A DNA stretch of 64,000 nucleotides, taken from Rhinopithecus roxellana (Eukaryota; Chordata; Mammalia; Primates; Cercopithecidae). The notes beneath the pieces were generated by a model. It saw nothing but the letters and a program-made list of their open reading frames with translations. It was not told where the DNA came from and did no database searches. The translations under genes were made by a program, and so were the position numbers. Location of the stretch: assembly GCF_007565055.1 (NCBI RefSeq), contig NC_044552.1:148137859-148201858 (forward strand). The letters are read 5' to 3'. Below are positions 57,826 through 64,000 of this stretch, piece after piece. How positions within the stretch are numbered: the first letter of the stretch is position 1; each line of letters starts with the position of its first letter.

Positions 57826-58629
57826 CGTCCCTCACATCCAATGGACAAAAAGGGAAATAGAATGGTAGTCGTAGCCATTTTGCTTTTTGCTGGTTGTGAA
57901 TATAAGCCGTCACACCATCAATGTGCTGTTTGCAAAGAGCTTCAGACATGTCCCAAAGTCCCTCGCATCATTTGGGAACAAAATATCTCTAGAGAAGCAG
58001 ATATTTAAACATCTGAATAAAAATATTCTAAACTTTGGATCATAAAAGTCATTTGGAGACATATTACATGCAAGTAATTTGATTTTTTAACATACACTCA
58101 GTCCTTAAATAAAATAGAATATAGCTGTTTGTTTCAAAAGTACTGATGAGTCATGGGTTTTTCTTACGTTTACTTTGAAAGCAGAGTAAAGTGCATACAA
58201 TGCTTGCCAAATGAGGAAATCATAGGAATGTTTTTAAAGATCATATGTAAATGAACATTGTAATACATACTTCAACCATAGATAACTTTAAATACATTAT
58301 TTAATACTTACGATGTGTTTCTTTTCACATACCACTAAAAATCAATGAACATTCATTATCTGTCCCAAGAGGTTATGGCCCTGAAGAGAGCCCATGGGTG
58401 AAAAACCCAGGCAGGTGGGTTAGGGCCTGACTCAGGACGTTCTCAGTGGCAGACGCCATGGCAAGGTGGTGTGTTGTGTCTCTCGTGTGGTGATCTGTGC
58501 CAGCAGCCAGGGCTTTTGATTGGACTTCTTTGTTTAAAGCCGTACCCCTGCCAGACAGGCTGAGAAACTTTGCAGCCTGGGGGCAAGCCTCTGCCTGCTC
58601 CCCAACCTCACCCTCCCTACATGCTGTGG
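57826..58629. other. AT-rich unique DNA
   Basis: 57990-58370 is AT-rich with no assignable repeat. No gene is supported. Confidence 0.4.
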
Positions 58630-58735
58630 ACCTTGTGGACTGAATGGTATCCCCCCGTCCCGCACTGAAGTCCCAGCTCCCAGTGAGACTGTATTTGGAC
58701 TCAGGGCCTTTGGATGCAAAAAGAGACCCTGTGTC
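58630..58735 (+). mobile_element. MLT1-type LTR fragment
   Basis: 'ttgtggactgaatggtatcc', 'actgaagtcccagctcccag' and 'tggactcagggcctttggat' match the 5' end of MLT1-type LTRs. The rest of the LTR is lost or unrecognisable. Confidence 0.55.
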
Positions 58736-61700
58736 GCTCCTCCCTCTCTCCAGCAGCCCTCGGGCAGGGCCGACTACACATTTAGGAATTAGAGGGACGG
58801 GTTCCTTCCCTCAGAAGCATGCGACCTGTTTCTTCCCCAACCAATTTCAATTTTGATTCTTGGAGGTGATTTGGGTGTGGAGGACTCTGAGACCACAGCC
58901 GCGCTAGGAAGACTAGAGCAGGAGGGGCCAATGAGGCCCCCCAGGAGGGTCAAGTATCTGCCTGGCAGAGACCCCTGGATGGAGCAGCCAGACCCGGCTT
59001 CCAGGCCTCCTCTGCTGTAGATTTGGAGAGAGTGTGTCTGTTGCGGGCTGGGTCTGGGAAAGGCCGTGTCTGATGCAGGCTGGGCCTGGAGGACAGGTCA
59101 CTTTGAGTGCAAATGGCTTGAGCAAAGGGCAGGGCAGAAAAGAGGGGTCAGGTGGCGGATGGGAGCACTTGGTTTATCTGGGACCCAAGAGAGAATGGTG
59201 CCATGGAGGTGGGCTCAACGCTCAGCTGGGTGCTGAGGGGCTCCACACCCAGGAGGAAAGAACTTTCCTGTGCTGGATACTTGAGCAAGGTATGAAAGCT
59301 CTGTACTTCAGGAAGGATCATGGACTGAGAGTATGCCAGGCAGACTGGCCAAAATGGATGGTGATGAGGGGTTCTCCTGAGAGTTAGGGGTGGAAAGTGG
59401 GAAAAGCGGTGATTTTAGGAGACGGTTCAGGGAGAGCGACGACCTGACTCCACACTGGTTTGCATGGAAGCATGACAGTGAGAAGAAGCCTAAAGTTTGG
59501 TTCTGGCTGCCTGGTTGATGGTGGTGCCAGCACCAAATCAGGGTGCCCAGGGGAAGAGGTGGGATTTGGGGGAATTCAGATCAAGTGTTGAAATGTGAGT
59601 TTTAAGTGCTGATGAAACATCTGGTGGAGATATTCACAGGAAGTTGGGAAGATACAGGAACACAGGGAGATGGAAGTGGTGGCAAATGCTACGGAAGTCA
59701 ACTGCTGGTGTTCCTGGGTCTGACTTGGGCATGTCTGCTCTGGAGGAACCCTCCCAGCAAGCTGGGTGACCTGGGGTCTGACTCCCACAGAGGGAATTGC
59801 GTGTCTGGCGGACACTGCCTCTGATGATCTGAAAGATGTCGTCTGTGTTTGAGCCTGGTGCAGCCTCAGTAGCTTAAACATTTGTCCCTGAGCACCTGTG
59901 GGTTTGTGGTGTAGGTAATGCTTCTGTGCTGCATGCTTGTGGGATGTGATGACGGGCCCAATCTCTTGTACTGTGCAGAGCCACATATCTGAAGTGTGGT
60001 GCCCAGGTCGGCCGTGGCAGCTGCTGCTGAGTGCGTGCGGCAGGGATGCCCTGAGCACTCACTATCTCTTTCTGTGCATTTAAAACATTTGAGGCCTAAG
60101 AGACGGAAACACCCTGTTCTTTATGGGCTGGGGCCGTGAATGTGCACTGACTCGTTTATGGAGAGGGAAAGGTTCGGGTCCTAGATGCAGGCTGGTTCAC
60201 AGGTCCAGATGGGGCAGCAGAGATGGAGAACTGGAGAGTGCCAGGGTGATGAGGCCTTGCCTGCAGCCTGCCCTGCAGAGCACTCTGGAAGGAGGAGGCA
60301 CCGGCAGCAGGAGCAGCATCTCTTTTCTTCTTTCTTCCCCTGGGCACTTGTTCTAAATTGGGAGTGAGAAGAGAGGGAGAAATAGTGTGCAGACAGGGCC
60401 CTGGATGTGTGCTGTACCCTCAGGAGGGACCACCCTCAGTGCTCCCTGTTCCTGCCCTGTTGCCTCTCTCCAGCTCACCCTGTTCCTAGAGGGGAGTGTC
60501 CAAGGGAGGAAGCAAATGTTTCATGTCTCATGAGCCCCTGGATCCCCCCGGCTGGGCTTTTCTGGCTAGTGCCATGAGCTGCACCAGGAGATGGGAGCCA
60601 CACTGGGACTCTGGCCTTCATGTGGGGCCACCTCTGGGCTGCTGCTTCTTGCCTGCCATGCAGTGGGGACAGGCTGAGGTCCAGGGTCTTTCCGTGCTGA
60701 CATCATGGCCACACAGGGTTCCTGCCTGGCTTTCCACCAGCAGGTATGTGACCTGCCCTCCAAGTCTCCTCCCTGAGCCTGGCTTTTTCCTGGGCTCTGT
60801 ATCCTTGTTGGAAAATTGGGGTGTTGGGGGAGATACAGACCGCCGAAATGGTGGGTCCTCTGGCCCAAACATTCCCTTACAAATTTAGTCCAACTCCAGC
60901 TACCTTATTCACTGGAGAAGCAGCAGGCATCACCCCACATCCTCTCCCGCCTCTCCCAAACACCTGGTCTCCATTGAGCCCTGGGCGCTGTGAGCTGTCC
61001 CCATTGGGTACAGAGGAGATGTGGTTGTTAGTCCTCTCTGGTTTCGGGCTGCCGGTGATGAGGAGCTCGTAGCTTGGGCTGGCTGGGTGGGGGCACACAG
61101 GCCAGAGGCCCAGTGATGATGCCCAGTTCTCCCTGTGACTGTGGCCTGAGGTCTCCTGTGACACCAGGCGCCCATCACCCTAACTCATGACTGACTCATG
61201 GCTGCCTTTGCTGAAGGCTGAGAACTTTGGCCTCCCTGGCCCGTATCTCTGTCCTGGAAACGCCTCAATGGATATGCCTCTAAATGCACTTTTATACACT
61301 TACTATAACCGGCAATGATGATGTGATTTGTTAATAAGCATAACAATAAAAATGCTTGGAAACGGAAAAAAATGAACCACATAAAAAACCTGTTTCTGAT
61401 TTCCAGCGCACCAGAGCCCAGCTGGGAGGTGACTGTCCATTTCTGGAGCATTCTGAGGACTTCAGAGGGCTGCCTGTGCATAAAAAAGAAGAGTCTTTGC
61501 TGTTCTGGGGAAACCTCAGGGATGTTCCCAGGCCACATTTCCAGACACAAGACCACAGAGCCCCAGCCAGGAGCGGCCACCAGCCTTTGCCAGGGGCTTC
61601 AAAAGCCCATGTCTGCATCGCGGCTGCGTCCCTGCGAGAGCTGCGTGCTGCAGTCACCATCTGCACTGAGCTGGGACTGAGCCGGCCTGGCTCCCCTCCC

Positions 61701-62290
61701 TTTCAGCAGAGCAGCCCCACAAAGGAGAGGGCCTGCCAGCCCCAGGTTTGTGTAAATATTTACCGGGCTGCTCAGGCTGCTGTGATTCGAGGCTGTTGCC
61801 ACACCACAAAACAGGCCAGAAAATGAGCTGGCACGTTCCCGAAAATGAGGCTGCTGAGGCACTGGGACTGTAGGAGAAAGGCTTGCCATGGTCCCTGCCC
61901 TCAGGCTGCAGGGGGAGGGAGGGCTGGGCTCTGGGTTTGCTCAGGCAGCAGAGCCTGGGGCTGCCCTGGGGAGGATGGCTCAGGCCTCCAGGAGAGGCCC
62001 GGGAGTGATGCAGGGGGAGAAGGAGTGGCTCCAGGACCGCCACAGCCCTCCACCCCAGTCACCCCAGGCATCGGTGCAGCAGCTCATTTTATCAGCACCT
62101 CTCACCTGCTCAGGGGACGAGGCACCAGGAAGTCGGCCTGATGTCCCTTGTCCAAGAAGCTCACTTCCTGTGGCTGCTGCGTCGTCTCTCTGGGAGGATG
62201 CAGAAAAGCATTTTGCTTTAGGATATCATACATGGGATTCAGAAATTCTTACCCTTACCTCTGACTACCATGAGAGACACAGTGGTGAAG
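58736..62290. other. Unique DNA, no gene recognised
   Basis: Overlapping frames on both strands with no domains, including 59576-60058 (-) and 61356-61826 (+, 156 codons). No assignable transposon over 3.5 kb, making this the least repetitive stretch of the window. Confidence 0.4.
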
Positions 62291-62480
62291 GTGGTGGTGG
62301 GGGGGGTGTGCACAGGTGTCCACACATGTGAATCCACATGCAAACACGTCTTCACATGTGAACATGCACAGCCATGTGGATGTGTGCATTGTACTTGTGC
62401 GCATGTGTATGTGTACCATGTGTCTGTGGGCATATGTACTGTGTGGACATGTGTAGACACTTGGGTGTGCACGTGAGTCC
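62291..62480. repeat. Degenerate TG/CATGTG-rich tract
   Basis: Dense with cacatgtg, gcatgtgtatgtg and gtgtgcac words, many of them alternating purine-pyrimidine. It is preceded by ggtggtggtggggggggtg. Decayed microsatellite. Confidence 0.75.
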
Positions 62481-62741
62481 TTATGAGTGTTGGACAGTCA
62501 AGCGTGTTGCATTTTGAGAGTGGGGCCCTCGCTCACACCTTACTGTGAGATGGCCTGTGCCCACGTGGAAGCAGAGACCACAGTAGCTTCCACATGAGGA
62601 GCTCAGAATGCTGTTCCTGAGAGGCCAGGCATGGCACGTGCACCCTGACGCGGAGGTCTCTCTGTGACTTCAGGCAGTGCAGAGCTGGGAGCTGCAGACT
62701 CACTGGAGGCACTGGGAAGCTCCAGAAAGGGATGTGGAAGC

Positions 62742-62980
62742 CAGGTGTTGAAGCATTTTTCAAGTAGGTGACAGGGGCGTGGGTCAGCTTGACAGCCACA
62801 GGATCGCAAGAACTTGGGTGCAGGTGTTGAAGCGCTTTTCAAGCAGGTTACAAGGCATGAATGAGCTTGGCAGCCACAGGACTGCAGGACCTCGGGTGCA
62901 GGCGTGGACCAGCTTGGTGGCTGCAGGACCTCGGGTGCAGGCGTGGACCAGCTTGGTGGCTGCAGGACCTCGGGTGCAGG
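62742..62980. repeat. Nested tandem repeat, 79-bp unit containing 39-bp units
   Basis: caggtgttgaagc starts at 62742 and 62821 (79 bp). The third part consists of 39-bp units, 'ctgcaggacctcgggtgcag' plus gcgtggaccagcttggtgg, starting at 62882, 62921 and 62960. 79 is close to twice 39, so the large unit probably arose from two diverged small ones. Confidence 0.88.
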
Positions 62981-63069
62981 TAGGTGTCTCATCGTCGCTG
63001 CTGTTTGAGAGATGATGCTTGGGGTGGTTCAAGCAGCTGCCGGGACGTCATGAAGGAGGGGTTCCACCT

Positions 63070-63235
63070 CTGCTGGCCTCCACCTGGCTGTGTCAGCATC
63101 ACCTGGGGCTTTTAACAGTGCCTGAACTCCAGCCCATACCAACGAAGTCTAAATTTATGGCGATGCCCAGGTGTGAGCATTTAAAAAAAAATCTCTACAA
63201 GAGATTCCAATGTACAACTATGATTGAAGGCCATT
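63070..63235 (+). mobile_element. MER5-type (hAT-Charlie) DNA transposon fragment
   Basis: 'gtcagcatcacctggggctt', then ttaacagtgcctgaactcc, 'aacgaagtctaaatttatgg', 'gcgatgcccaggtgtgagca' and 'gagattccaatgtacaacta' follow the order of MER5A/B (agcatcacctggg, ctactgaatcagaa, aggtgattctgatgca). The ends are decayed. Confidence 0.65.
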
Positions 63236-64000
63236 GTAGAATTTCCAGCAGGAAAATGGCTCTGGGTTTTAGAGAGGTCACTTTGGGGTTAGTGCAGGGC
63301 ATGGACCAGGCAGGCAGGGCTGTGGCAGAGGTGGGGCTGTCTGTCGGGCTGCACTGAACGCCCAGGCGGCTGCCTTCTCTTCCACATCCAGCCTCCTGCT
63401 GCAAGGACACAGAGGCCCAGGACCTCCTCCCAGCACCTGAGCACCCCCCTGCTTTTGCCCATGGACATAGAAGTCTCCAGCTCCCAGGTCCCCTTTGTCA
63501 TCGTCAGGTATGCTGGACCTTGATTCATCTAAGCCTAAAATACAGCATTTAGCAACAATTCACTTGAAATATGAACGAATTCTCAGTTAAAGGAGGTTGT
63601 TCTGATCCGAGGTCTGAGGGAGCCTAGGTTTCAGGTTGAAAGCTCTGGCTGGGCCTCTGCTCTGCCCTCCTGTTGTGGACAAACCCTACCCATTGCCTGG
63701 TTCCACTGCTGGACTTGCTCCAAAGTCCTCATGGAGTCAAGGCCATTTCGAGGTTCCATGCCTGTGCTCGGCTCTGATGGCTGGGAGCAGCTCTCTGGTG
63801 TCCTCTCTGTCTTGAAGTCACCTCCCGCCTTCCCCAAGGTGGCCTGAGGGCAACCAGGAGGTTTTTTCCTGGTCCTGTACCCCACAGCCAGCCATGCGCT
63901 CTGGGAAAGCAATGCACAGCCCAGGATGCCATGCCCACGTGGCCACAGAACCTGGCCCTGGGGTGGCACATGCTGGCTCGCTCTGTCCCCACCTCTCTCT
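63236..64000. other. Unique DNA to the window edge
   Basis: No gene or repeat recognised. The last minus frames (63631-63992) have no recognisable domain. Confidence 0.4.

Noticed and set aside
61356..61826. 156-codon plus frame starting with ATG
   Set aside because: No recognisable domain, no splice or promoter context, and the opposite strand is open over much of it.
1..64000. Telomeric TTAGGG arrays, tRNA or rRNA genes
   Set aside because: Looked for because of the subtelomere-like composition; none was seen by eye.

Overview
The window reads as primate nuclear DNA, most likely from an Old World monkey such as a macaque or baboon. It contains six Alu elements, L1 fragments of two ages, a Tigger1 DNA transposon, several MaLR/ERVL LTR relics and MIR/MER5 fragments. 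The youngest-looking Alu (37324-37619) carries 3'-half bases that I associate with the cercopithecoid AluYR lineage rather than human AluY. That assignment rests on remembered subfamily differences and was not checked against a database.

I can support no functional protein-coding gene, tRNA, rRNA or CRISPR array. The long open frames (up to about 730 codons) lie inside tandem repeats whose unit lacks stop codons, so several frames on both strands stay open at once. The only coding remnants I recognise belong to transposons: two broken L1 ORF2 stretches and a degraded Tigger1 transposase.

Layout. 1-14.6 kb: mostly GC-rich non-repetitive DNA with a 20-bp minisatellite (2744-3062), two antisense Alus, a 19-copy C-rich 44-bp minisatellite (6793-7602), a MIR and an MaLR LTR. 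14.7-17.06 kb: a 2.4-kb 15/16-bp minisatellite. 17.3-25.1 kb: two MLT1-type LTRs, each split by an Alu, followed by a 3-kb decayed L1M. 25-32 kb: GC-rich unique DNA with a G-rich 17-bp minisatellite (27153-27530). 32.3-34.8 kb: a near full-length Tigger1 split by a truncated Alu. 36.0-36.5 kb: a 27-bp minisatellite with E2F-like motifs. 37.3-38.6 kb: the AluYR-like element and a 50-bp minisatellite with a 200-bp higher-order period. 40-50 kb: unique DNA with MIRs, an MLT1-type LTR, a 24-bp mucin-like repeat (46325-46566), a 107-bp duplication and a run of ATTGG (CCAAT) motifs. 50-58 kb: an MST-type LTR, an ERVL-like LTR, a twin-primed L1 with intact target-site duplications, a THE1/MST LTR with internal sequence, and a 32-bp repeat. 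58-64 kb: largely unique DNA with a nested 79/39-bp repeat and a MER5-type fragment.

The density of GC-rich minisatellites resembles primate subtelomeric DNA, but no TTAGGG array is present and this is inference. The points most worth a second look are the organised minisatellites (E2F-like, CACGTG-bearing, G-quadruplex-prone and mucin-like) and the two insertions with clean target-site duplications.
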